DNA of 5,002 bases from Candidatus Nanohaloarchaea archaeon (GTDB lineage Archaea > EX4484-52 > GLR71). The first letter of the stretch is position 1. The number at the start of each line of letters is the position of its first letter. The notes under the pieces are model-generated. The model was not told where the DNA came from and did not search any database. It was given only the letters and a program-made list of their open reading frames with translations. The translations under genes were made by a program, and so were the position numbers. The stretch spans positions 1 to 5,002 of the forward strand of contig DAOVVY010000070.1 in assembly GCA_030636885.1 (NCBI GenBank), in the 5' to 3' direction. This document shows positions 1 to 5,002 of the stretch, in pieces.

Positions 1-914
1 ATATGAAAACTGATTATGTACGATATTTAGTAGAAGCGTTCTCTGTTGATAAAGCTGTTAAAGTCGTTGTTGATTGTGGTAATGGGAGTACTTCCCTTTC
101 TGCACCACATGTTTTTAATGCAGTGGATAATATTGATCCGACTGTTATTTTTGATAATGTTGATTCTTCATTTCCTGATAGGGGTCCTGATGTTGAGGCA
201 AAAAACCTTCAAAAGCTCAAAGCTAAGGTGTTGGATATTGGTGCTGCGTTTGGTGTTGGTTTTGATGGTGATGGCGATAGGTCTGGTATTGTGGATGATA
301 AAGGTCAGATACTTAATTCGGATCAGATTGCTTATGTTATTGCACAATCTATTTTTTCAGAGAAAAAAGGTACAATTGTTGTTAATGTAGAATGTTCTAT
401 GGCTATGGAGAGGACTCTTGGGGAATTAGGTGTCAAAGTTTTAAGAATTCCTGTTGGTCATACATTTATGATGCGAAAAGCAAAAGATTCCGGTGCATTG
501 CTTGGCGAAGAAAACGCGTTTCATTTTGTGTTGCCTGAATATTTTCCATTTGATGATACTGTTGTTGTTCCTTTGAAAATTGCTGAGATATTGTCAAAAA
601 ATGAAAAGAAATTATCAGATATTGTTTCTGAGTTTCCTATCTATCCTAAAAAAAGAATATCAGTTGATTGTTCGGATGATATTAAATTTGAAGTAATTAA
701 TAGATTAAAGAAAAAATTTACTGAGCAATATGAAAAAGTTAATACTCTTGACGGTGTTCGTGTTGATTTTGATGATGGGTGGATTCTTGTTAGGGCATCA
801 AATACTGCACAAATAATCAGGATTACATCAGAGGCAGTTGATGAATCTGGGCGAGATGAATTATTGGTTAAATTTTCAAAAATAATTGAGGATGAAATTA
901 AATTGATTGTATGA
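1..914 (+). CDS. Alpha-D-phosphohexomutase (phosphoglucosamine/phosphomannomutase family), C-terminal part
   Basis: Cytosolic enzyme expected to interconvert hexose-6-phosphate and hexose-1-phosphate. The gene is cut by the window edge. The first full codon is at 3, and that ATG is probably internal, because only domains 2-4 of the usual four are present and the phosphoserine loop of domain 1 is missing. Numbering from this ATG (303 residues), domain 2 carries the metal-binding loop DGDGDR at 88-93. Domain 3 (about 120-210) holds the sugar-binding loop, here GEENAFH at 168-174, followed by FPFDD at 181-185. Domain 4 carries the phosphate-binding segment starting RASNT at 264-268 and ending SEA at 276-278. 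These motifs in this order identify the family with confidence. The sugar loop differs from the usual GE-x-SGH, with Ala and Phe at the Ser and Gly positions, so the exact sugar (glucosamine, mannose or glucose) is not assigned. The gene ends 7 nt before the end of the convergent regulator gene. Confidence 0.9.
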   Translation, partial: MKTDYVRYLVEAFSVDKAVKVVVDCGNGSTSLSAPHVFNAVDNIDPTVIFDNVDSSFPDRGPDVEAKNLQKLKAKVLDIGAAFGVGFDGDGDRSGIVDDKGQILNSDQIAYVIAQSIFSEKKGTIVVNVECSMAMERTLGELGVKVLRIPVGHTFMMRKAKDSGALLGEENAFHFVLPEYFPFDDTVVVPLKIAEILSKNEKKLSDIVSEFPIYPKKRISVDCSDDIKFEVINRLKKKFTEQYEKVNTLDGVRVDFDDGWILVRASNTAQIIRITSEAVDESGRDELLVKFSKIIEDEIKLIV

Positions 915-921
915 TTTTAAT

Positions 922-1827
922 TTATTCTAAAAACATTACATCCTCTATTTGACCTTTTTTTTCAATACCTTGTATTACTTTTGCGGTGAATTTTCTGTCT
1001 ATTTTATTGCCTTTTTCTATTCTTGATAAGTATTTTTTGAATGCGTGGACTGCTGCTATTGTTCCGTTTTTTTCAATACCTGTAAGGACAAGAATTTCAG
1101 ATTTTTTGTCAAATGGGTTTTTTATTTTTACGATGAACCCGGTTTCGGGTTCTGAGAATTCGTCTTTTGATATTGTGGAGATAATTTTATTGCCACTTGC
1201 GTTGAGTTTTATGGGTAGGAAATTGTTTACTTTTTCTTCGGCCATGTTGACATAAAATCCAGAGATTATTATTAAGTTGCCTTTGAGATTATCTATTTCT
1301 GTGTCCAGATATGTTAGTCTTTTTTCACTTGAACCATATTTCCCAAGCATGGCTGCAATTTCTCCTGCCAAGTGTCCACATCTTTCAGTTCTGTTGACTT
1401 TTCCATGGGGTATTGGTGAGCCGACAATGATTTTGCAGTTAATCTGTCCATTATTGACAAAAGGTTTTAGTATTTCTGGAGGGGTTATGTAATCTTGAAT
1501 AGAAAGTTCTTTGTGTTTTGGATTGACATATTTTGGGATGAAGGAGTATGCTGTTTTCTTGAGGGAATACATTTTTGCTGCACCTGGCAATTTTATGTCT
1601 TCTGCATCTATAAATCCCTCGTTTTTTAGTATGTTAATATGATAGTATATTTTTTGTTCGTGCATATTAAGGGCATCTGCGATCTGCATAGGGTAAAGGT
1701 TTCTTTCTGAAAGCATATCTAGTATTTTTGAACGTATGGGGTGTCCAATTACATTTGCTGCACTGTGAGCATCCATTACTTTTGTAGGGATGATTGTATT
1801 GTTTTTGTTGTTCCATATATAATACAT
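922..1827 (-). CDS. ArsR-like winged-helix protein with S-layer-like C-terminal domain
   Basis: Probable DNA-binding transcription regulator of 301 residues. Residues about 22-92 form an ArsR-type winged helix: a first helix with GHPIRSKILDML (28-39), a helix-turn-helix around MQIADALNMHEQKIYYHINILK (47-68) and a wing ending KMYSL (85-89). Residues about 129-301 resemble the C-terminal domain of archaeal S-layer proteins: a beta strand with IIVGSPIP (133-140), another with LIIISGFYVN (185-194), an ILVLTGIEKNGTIAAVHAFKKY block (245-266), and an ending GIEKKGQIEDVMFLE (287-301). That ending recalls the G-x-D-x-x-G-x-I-x-D-V-x-x-LE tail I associate with S-layer proteins. No signal peptide or membrane segment is visible, so the protein should be cytoplasmic. 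The winged helix is confident; the S-layer relationship is recognised from motif pattern only. The ATG at 1827 is preferred because it lies about 26 bp from a TATA candidate and has no Shine-Dalgarno sequence, suggesting a leaderless mRNA. Met18 at 1776 is an alternative start. Ligand and targets are unknown; self-regulation from the divergent region is plausible. Confidence 0.82.
   Translation of the reverse strand: MYYIWNNKNNTIIPTKVMDAHSAANVIGHPIRSKILDMLSERNLYPMQIADALNMHEQKIYYHINILKNEGFIDAEDIKLPGAAKMYSLKKTAYSFIPKYVNPKHKELSIQDYITPPEILKPFVNNGQINCKIIVGSPIPHGKVNRTERCGHLAGEIAAMLGKYGSSEKRLTYLDTEIDNLKGNLIIISGFYVNMAEEKVNNFLPIKLNASGNKIISTISKDEFSEPETGFIVKIKNPFDKKSEILVLTGIEKNGTIAAVHAFKKYLSRIEKGNKIDRKFTAKVIQGIEKKGQIEDVMFLE
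955..962 (+). terminator. Possible oligo-T terminator of the upstream mutase
   Basis: A run of eight T residues begins about 40 nt after the mutase stop codon and lies inside the 3' end of the convergent regulator gene, where it encodes Lys-Lys on the other strand. Archaeal RNA polymerase can terminate at such U-rich runs without a hairpin, so the mutase transcript may end here with a short antisense overlap. In A+T-rich DNA such runs also occur by chance; a seven-T run lies near 1067-1073. Confidence 0.35.
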
Positions 1828-1849
1828 ATATTATATTGTATTATTTATC

Positions 1850-1857
1850 TTTATAAA
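1850..1857 (-). promoter_or_regulatory. TATA-box candidate for the winged-helix regulator
   Basis: The palindromic octamer TTTATAAA is centred about 26 bp upstream of the regulator's ATG at 1827. In archaea the TATA box is usually centred about 26-27 bp before the transcript start, so the transcript would begin at or next to the start codon. The absence of a purine-rich Shine-Dalgarno sequence between box and ATG agrees with a leaderless mRNA. The local A+T richness leaves some chance of coincidence. Confidence 0.5.
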
Positions 1858-1935
1858 TTTATTTATAATTACTTAAGATTGATTTTTAAATTTGTTCTTA
1901 GTTAATTAATATAAAGAAATAGGGTACTTATGCTG

Positions 1936-1950
1936 TATATTATTAATATA
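1936..1950 (+). promoter_or_regulatory. Perfect 7-bp inverted repeat overlapping a TATA candidate (possible operator)
   Basis: TATATTA and TAATATA are exact reverse complements separated by one T. The right half, with the preceding T, reads TTAATATA (1943-1950), which could serve as the TATA box of the transporter gene. That would place a transcript start near 1973, leaving a leader of about 16 nt that holds the ribosome binding site at 1974-1980. A symmetric site over a TATA box would suit repression by a dimeric winged-helix protein such as the divergent gene product, but A+T-only palindromes are common in such DNA. An alternative TATA candidate (AATATAAAG) lies at 1909-1917. Confidence 0.3.
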
Positions 1951-1973
1951 TTGTTTTTATTAATGTCGTTTTT

Positions 1974-1980
1974 AGAAGGT
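1974..1980 (+). promoter_or_regulatory. Ribosome binding site deciding the transporter start
   Basis: AGAAGGT resembles the archaeal Shine-Dalgarno core GGAGGTGA and ends 8 nt before the ATG at 1989. This spacing favours that ATG over the in-frame TTG two codons upstream at 1983, which would sit only 2 nt from the motif. Confidence 0.5.
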
Positions 1981-1988
1981 TATTGGTT

Positions 1989-2837
1989 ATGTGGCAGATA
2001 TATGCGTTTTTAAGTGTGGTGGCAATCAGTATAGCTGTGCTTTTAAACAAGATTGCTGTTCGTGATAGAGATGTAAGTGTCGTTACATGGGGGCTGATGG
2101 GTGTTGCAGCGTTTTGTATGTTACCTCTTATTGATTTTTCATTTAGTATTCCTTCTAATTTATATCCATATGTCTTTGCTGCAGGTGCAGTTTATTCTGC
2201 TGCTGCTTTATGGGCCTCAAAATCGTATAAGGATTCGGATATTTCACTTATTGCACCAATTAAAAATTTTGCACCAGTTTTAGTTTTGTTACTTTCTGCA
2301 ATATTTTTGGGTGAGGCTGTGACAGTGCAGAAAATGATTGGGATATTTTTTGTATTTATTGGTGCTATTGCTCTTGAAAATATAAAGAAACCACATCATT
2401 CTTTTAAGGCACTTCTGTTAAATGATGGTGTTAAATGGGCATTTTTGACCATGGTTGCAATGTCTTTAGGGCATATACTTGATAAATATATACTTTTTAA
2501 TTTGGATGCCGGAATGTTTTCTGTTATTTTGTATTGGATTATTTTTGTTATGCTTACGGTTTATATTATATTTAAAAAGAAAGTAGGTTTAGGTATTTCT
2601 ACAATTCGGAAGGCACCTTATATTATATTTTTTGCAGGTTTTTTTGAGGCATTATCATTTTATCTTCAGATGCTTGCATTACGGTTGGTGGATGTTTCGA
2701 TATATGTTCCTATAAGAAGGACATATAGTATTGTTGTAGTTATACTTGCTTATTATGTCCTTAATGAGAAAAATATCAGAAATAAGCTTTTTGGTGTGAT
2801 ATTGATGGTTATTGGAGTTATAATACTTGGTTTATGA
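1989..2837 (+). CDS. DMT superfamily (EamA-type) membrane transporter
   Basis: Integral membrane protein of 282 residues with the two-repeat, ten-helix architecture of EamA/drug-metabolite transporters. Approximate helices are 2-20, 31-49, 59-77, 86-108, 113-130, 150-168, 174-195, 209-227, 235-257 and 266-282. The two EamA repeats cover about 1-130 and 148-282. Each shows the family pattern of a long helix ending in a Glu-containing turn followed by the last helix: FLGEAVTVQKMIG (106-118) and VLNEKNIRNKLFG (257-269). The length is normal for the family. The ATG at 1989 was chosen over the TTG at 1983 because of the upstream ribosome binding site. Substrates of this superfamily range from amino acids and metabolites to nucleotide sugars and cannot be read from sequence. 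It is divergent from the winged-helix gene and sits 106 bp before the sugar-activation operon, so a link to sugars or to that regulator is possible but unproven. Confidence 0.85.
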   Translation: MWQIYAFLSVVAISIAVLLNKIAVRDRDVSVVTWGLMGVAAFCMLPLIDFSFSIPSNLYPYVFAAGAVYSAAALWASKSYKDSDISLIAPIKNFAPVLVLLLSAIFLGEAVTVQKMIGIFFVFIGAIALENIKKPHHSFKALLLNDGVKWAFLTMVAMSLGHILDKYILFNLDAGMFSVILYWIIFVMLTVYIIFKKKVGLGISTIRKAPYIIFFAGFFEALSFYLQMLALRLVDVSIYVPIRRTYSIVVVILAYYVLNEKNIRNKLFGVILMVIGVIILGL

Positions 2838-2852
2838 TGTGAGTGGATTTTA

Positions 2853-2873
2853 TATGTTGTATGTATGTTGTAT
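2853..2873 (+). repeat. Two tandem copies of TATGTTGTAT with 11-bp period
   Basis: The 10-mer TATGTTGTAT occurs at 2853-2862 and again at 2864-2873, separated by a single G, so the copies are about one helical turn apart. They lie after the transporter stop and about 30-50 bp upstream of the TATA candidate of the nucleotidyltransferase gene. This position would suit an activator site facing one side of the DNA. It may equally be a chance low-complexity repeat. Confidence 0.45.
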
Positions 2874-2900
2874 ATGGATAAAGAGTGTGTTAGAATATAC

Positions 2901-2908
2901 ATTTAAAG
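2901..2908 (+). promoter_or_regulatory. TATA-box candidate for the sugar-activation operon
   Basis: ATTTAAAG is centred near 2905, which predicts a transcript start around 2931 and a leader of about 13 nt before the ATG at 2944. This short-leader arrangement parallels that proposed for the transporter gene. No oligo-T run separates the transporter from this operon, so read-through from the transporter promoter is also possible. Confidence 0.35.
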
Positions 2909-2928
2909 ATTTATTAGGTAATTATATG

Positions 2929-2936
2929 GGTAGGTG
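2929..2936 (+). promoter_or_regulatory. Ribosome binding site of the nucleotidyltransferase gene
   Basis: GGTAGGTG contains AGGTG, a good match to the archaeal Shine-Dalgarno core, and ends 7 nt before the ATG at 2944. It supports that start, which also places the nucleotide-binding loop at the very N-terminus, as is usual in this family. Confidence 0.55.
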
Positions 2937-2943
2937 TTATTAG

Positions 2944-4209
2944 ATGCAAGCAGTACTTTTGGCGGCAGGGGAATGTTCACGATTTAAACCATTATCGGAT
3001 GGTATGCATAAATGTATGGTATCTATTTTTGGAAAGACAATCATTGAAAGAACTGTTATGAATCTTAAAACGGTAGGTATAACTGATATTATAGTTGTAC
3101 AAAGTTCAGGGTCAAATATAAAGACTGTGCTTGGTGATGGTTCATCTTTAGGTGTTAACATTAAGTATGTTATTCAAAAAGAAGCTAAAGGTATGGGTGA
3201 TGCAGTTTTACAGGCTGAGAAATATATTGATAGTGCTTTTTTTGTTCTTAATGCAAATAGTTTTGAGGTTTTAGAAGTACTTAATTTAATGCAACGTAAA
3301 TTTAAAAAGACGGGTGCTGGGAATGTTCTTCTTGGAAAAAAGACTAATATTCCTTGGAATTATGGTATTGTTGCCCTTCATCCAGATATGAGTGATAAAG
3401 TTGTTGATATTGTAGAAAAGCCAGTTAAAGGCAAGGAACCGTCTGATATACGACTTGTAGGTATTTATTTTTTACCACATGATTTTTTTGATTATTATCG
3501 GCGTGTAAAGGTTCATCAATATGCATTTGAGGATGCATTGAAGCTTTATATGGGCGAAAATGAAAGTTTAATAGTTATTACCGAAAAAAGTACACCTACT
3601 ATGAAATATCCTTGGGATTTATTTACTGTATCTGAAATTATGTTTTCTAATATGAAATCATATATCTCAAAATCTGCAAAGGTTGACAAATCTGCAAAGA
3701 TTGAAGGACTTGTTCATATCGGTAAAAATACGAAAATATTTGAGAATGCTGTGATAAAAGGACCATGTTATATTGGTGAGGATTGCGTTATAGGAAACAA
3801 TTCATTTGTCCGTAATTCTGTGATTGAAGCAAAATCTATTATTGGTGCTAATTGTGAGGTTGCAAGAACTATTATTCAGAAAGGTACTCATGTTCATTCT
3901 GGTTTTTTTGGAGATACGATTATCGGTGAAAATTGCAGAATTGGTGCGGGGATGATTACAGGTAATGTGCGTATTGATAGGGATGAGATAAAGTCAAAAG
4001 TTAAAGGTGCTGAGGTTTCTACGGGTATGAATTCTTTTGGTGTTATTATAGGTCATGATACTCGGATAGGGATACATGTGAGTACAATGCCTGGGGTGAT
4101 TATTGGTTCAGGATGTATAGTGGGACCTAATACGGTTGTTATGGATAATATTGATTCTAATATGGTGTGTTATTCTAAATTTGAAAATATTGTGAAAAAG
4201 AGGAAATAA
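2944..4209 (+). CDS. GlmU-like sugar-1-phosphate nucleotidylyltransferase/acyltransferase
   Basis: Cytosolic two-domain protein of 421 residues, the usual length for archaeal GlmU-like enzymes that make an NDP-sugar and acylate an amino sugar. Residues 1-235 are a nucleotidyltransferase Rossmann fold: LLAAGECSRFKPL (5-17), Lys23, QKEAKGMGDAV (78-88), YGIV (140-143), VEKP (157-160), VGIYF (172-176), FEDAL (195-199) and YPWDLF (222-227). Residues about 240-412 are a left-handed beta-helix of hexapeptide repeats. Within it, HSGFFGD (318-324) aligns with the E. coli GlmU segment containing catalytic His363, so His318 is the likely acyltransferase base; IGAGMITGN (333-341) also matches. Oddities are in the first domain: the LNGD segment, whose Asp binds Mg2+, reads LNAN (102-105), and the Pro of the usual PK pair before the catalytic Lys is His22. 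Uridylyl transfer may therefore be altered or lost, or this is a distinct subfamily. It is followed 2 nt later by the HAD gene, as part of one operon. Substrate is not assigned. Confidence 0.87.
   Translation: MQAVLLAAGECSRFKPLSDGMHKCMVSIFGKTIIERTVMNLKTVGITDIIVVQSSGSNIKTVLGDGSSLGVNIKYVIQKEAKGMGDAVLQAEKYIDSAFFVLNANSFEVLEVLNLMQRKFKKTGAGNVLLGKKTNIPWNYGIVALHPDMSDKVVDIVEKPVKGKEPSDIRLVGIYFLPHDFFDYYRRVKVHQYAFEDALKLYMGENESLIVITEKSTPTMKYPWDLFTVSEIMFSNMKSYISKSAKVDKSAKIEGLVHIGKNTKIFENAVIKGPCYIGEDCVIGNNSFVRNSVIEAKSIIGANCEVARTIIQKGTHVHSGFFGDTIIGENCRIGAGMITGNVRIDRDEIKSKVKGAEVSTGMNSFGVIIGHDTRIGIHVSTMPGVIIGSGCIVGPNTVVMDNIDSNMVCYSKFENIVKKRK
4200..4204 (+). promoter_or_regulatory. Ribosome binding site of the HAD gene inside the preceding gene
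   Basis: GAGGA lies in the last codons of the nucleotidyltransferase gene and ends 7 nt before the ATG at 4212. It supports this start and suggests translation coupled to the upstream gene. Confidence 0.45.
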
Positions 4210-4211
4210 AT

Positions 4212-4910
4212 ATGGGGGTTAAAGCTATTGTTTTTGATGCAGACCATACTTTGTATGATATTGATACAAAAAAAGCATATGATGTTATGTTTTCTTATAT
4301 TTGTGAAGAAACAGGTTTGGATCAAGTTTTATTTAGGACGGTTTGGCGTAGACATATTTCAACGATATTACAATCTGAACGTTCTCAAGAAGTTAATAGA
4401 CGTAAAAGAGAGTTTGTTCTTGAGATGGTGCTTAATCAGTTAGATGTGGATAAGAATAAAATTGAAGATCTGGTAAAATCTTCACTTGATATTTTTTGGA
4501 ATAATGTTGTAGATAATCTTATTTTAAAACCTAATACTGTTGAGACTATTAGTTTTCTGAAAAAAACAGGTAAATTTGTTTTAATTGTTGCAAGTGATGA
4601 ATATCTTTTGCCTCTTGAGATGAAGCTTAACAAAATTTTTGGAGATTGGAAAAAATATTTTGATTATATTGTTAGTTCAGATATCGCTGGTGAACTTAAA
4701 CCCTCTGTAAATTATTATAATCTTGTTGCTCAAAAGTATGGATTGAAATCTAATGATCTGGTTTTTGTTGGTGATTCCTGGATGCGTGATCTTGAAATCC
4801 CATCTAGTTTTGGTGCGTGTACTGTCCTTATATCTGATGAAAAAAAAGGTGGACCTACTCATTTTATACAGGATTTATCTGAGCTTGAGAAAATATTGGA
4901 TGTGAATTAA
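4212..4910 (+). CDS. HAD-superfamily hydrolase (probable sugar or small-molecule phosphatase)
   Basis: Cytosolic enzyme of 232 residues with all four HAD motifs. Motif I is FDADHTL (8-14), with nucleophile Asp9 and acid/base Asp11. Motif II is Ser128 in LIVASDE (124-130). Motif III is Lys163 in ELKPS (161-165). Motif IV is VFVGDSWMRD (184-193), with Asp188 and Asp193 for Mg2+. The stretch between motifs I and II (about 18-108) is helical and matches a C1-type cap, as in phosphoglycolate- and sugar-phosphatase-like members. Length is normal. The gene starts 2 nt after the nucleotidyltransferase and ends immediately before the ATG of the next mutase, so the three are almost surely cotranscribed. 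That context suggests a phosphorylated sugar or sugar nucleotide intermediate as substrate; the sequence alone does not identify it. A housekeeping role in clearing damaged metabolites is an alternative. Confidence 0.88.
   Translation: MGVKAIVFDADHTLYDIDTKKAYDVMFSYICEETGLDQVLFRTVWRRHISTILQSERSQEVNRRKREFVLEMVLNQLDVDKNKIEDLVKSSLDIFWNNVVDNLILKPNTVETISFLKKTGKFVLIVASDEYLLPLEMKLNKIFGDWKKYFDYIVSSDIAGELKPSVNYYNLVAQKYGLKSNDLVFVGDSWMRDLEIPSSFGACTVLISDEKKGGPTHFIQDLSELEKILDVN
4898..4905 (+). promoter_or_regulatory. Ribosome binding site of the second mutase inside the HAD gene
   Basis: GGATGTGA differs from the archaeal consensus GGAGGTGA at one base and ends 5 nt before the ATG at 4911. It overlaps the final codons of the HAD gene, which implies translational coupling. 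Confidence 0.5.
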
Positions 4911-5002
4911 ATGGAAAAAACTGAAAAAGAACCAGTTGTGTTTACAAGATATGATGTCAGGGGAGAATATCCATCTGAATTAGATGAAGATTTTGCTCTT
5001 AA
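4911..5002 (+). CDS. Second phosphohexomutase, N-terminal fragment
   Basis: Only the first 30 codons lie in the window; the reading frame is open to the edge. After a short charged, poorly conserved start (about residues 1-8), the sequence reads FTRYDVRGEYPSELDEDFA (11-29). This matches the opening of domain 1 in archaeal phosphomannomutase/phosphoglucosamine mutase proteins, where the YD-[IV]-RG segment is characteristic. The ATG directly follows the TAA of the HAD gene with no spacer. Together with the nucleotidyltransferase two genes upstream it would supply sugar-1-phosphate for activation. This is a second family member within the window, distinct from the C-terminal fragment at the left edge. 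Whether the two are paralogues with different substrates cannot be judged, because the visible parts do not overlap. Confidence 0.78.
   Translation, partial: MEKTEKEPVVFTRYDVRGEYPSELDEDFAL

Noticed and set aside
46..390. Alternative-frame reading frame inside the first mutase
   Set aside because: It is rich in Leu, Ile and Met from T-rich codons read out of frame, and the overlapping frame carries the definite mutase motifs.
1..914. First mutase as a truncated pseudogene lacking domain 1
   Set aside because: The frame is open to the window edge with intact motifs, so the missing domain is explained by the cut and not by gene decay.
986..1492. Plus-strand reading frames at 986-1255 and 1277-1492 opposite the regulator gene
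   Set aside because: They are antisense to a gene with clear winged-helix motifs, have no recognisable motif and no ribosome binding site; they are by-products of the coding strand.
1983..1988. TTG at 1983 as start of the transporter
   Set aside because: It adds only two residues and lies too close to the Shine-Dalgarno motif; the ATG at 1989 has proper spacing.
1828..1988. tRNA, small RNA, riboswitch or CRISPR repeat in the intergenic regions
   Set aside because: Both intergenic regions are short and A+T-rich, with no GC-containing stems, cloverleaf or regularly spaced repeats beyond those listed.
2926..2943. Five-codon frame (ATG at 2926, TAG at 2941) directly before the nucleotidyltransferase ATG
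   Set aside because: It has no Shine-Dalgarno sequence of its own, starts before the predicted transcript start, and overlaps the ribosome binding site of the real gene; most likely chance.
2940..3161. Minus-strand reading frame opposite the start of the nucleotidyltransferase gene
   Set aside because: It has no motif or start signals and lies opposite the conserved nucleotide-binding loop coding sequence.
4436..4862. Minus-strand reading frames opposite the HAD gene
   Set aside because: The plus strand holds all four HAD motifs; the antisense frames show nothing recognisable.

Overview
The window is A+T-rich (about one third G+C by eye) and looks like a piece of an archaeal chromosome, probably from an uncultivated lineage. 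Three things point to archaea: TATA-box-like elements about 26 bp before the presumed transcript starts, one apparently leaderless gene, and an S-layer-type C-terminal domain joined to a winged-helix DNA-binding domain. The lineage cannot be fixed further from this sequence.

Layout. (1) 1-914, plus strand: the C-terminal three domains of an alpha-D-phosphohexomutase (phosphoglucosamine/phosphomannomutase family) whose start lies outside the window. (2) 922-1827, minus strand, convergent with it after a 7-nt gap: an ArsR-like winged-helix protein with an S-layer-like C-terminal domain. (3) 1828-1988: a 161-bp divergent intergenic region with a good TATA candidate for the minus-strand gene and a 15-bp inverted repeat overlapping a TATA candidate for the plus-strand gene. 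(4) 1989-2837: a ten-helix DMT/EamA transporter. (5) 2838-2943: a short intergenic region with an 11-bp-period direct repeat and a probable promoter. (6) 2944-4209, 4212-4910 and 4911 to the window end: a tightly packed operon encoding a GlmU-like sugar nucleotidylyltransferase/left-handed beta-helix acyltransferase, a HAD-family phosphatase and the N-terminus of a second phosphohexomutase.

How the genes fit together. A phosphohexomutase moves phosphate from C6 to C1 of a sugar. A GlmU-like protein then activates the sugar-1-phosphate with a nucleotide and may acylate an amino sugar. A HAD enzyme could remove phosphate from an intermediate. This suggests synthesis of an activated (amino)sugar for surface glycans or glycoprotein. 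The EamA transporter and the S-layer-like regulator would fit a cell-envelope theme, but that link is inference. The most interesting details are a substituted metal-binding aspartate in the nucleotidyltransferase, a substituted sugar-binding loop in the first mutase, and the HTH/S-layer fusion. I saw no RNA genes, CRISPR array, insertion sequence or obvious mobile element.
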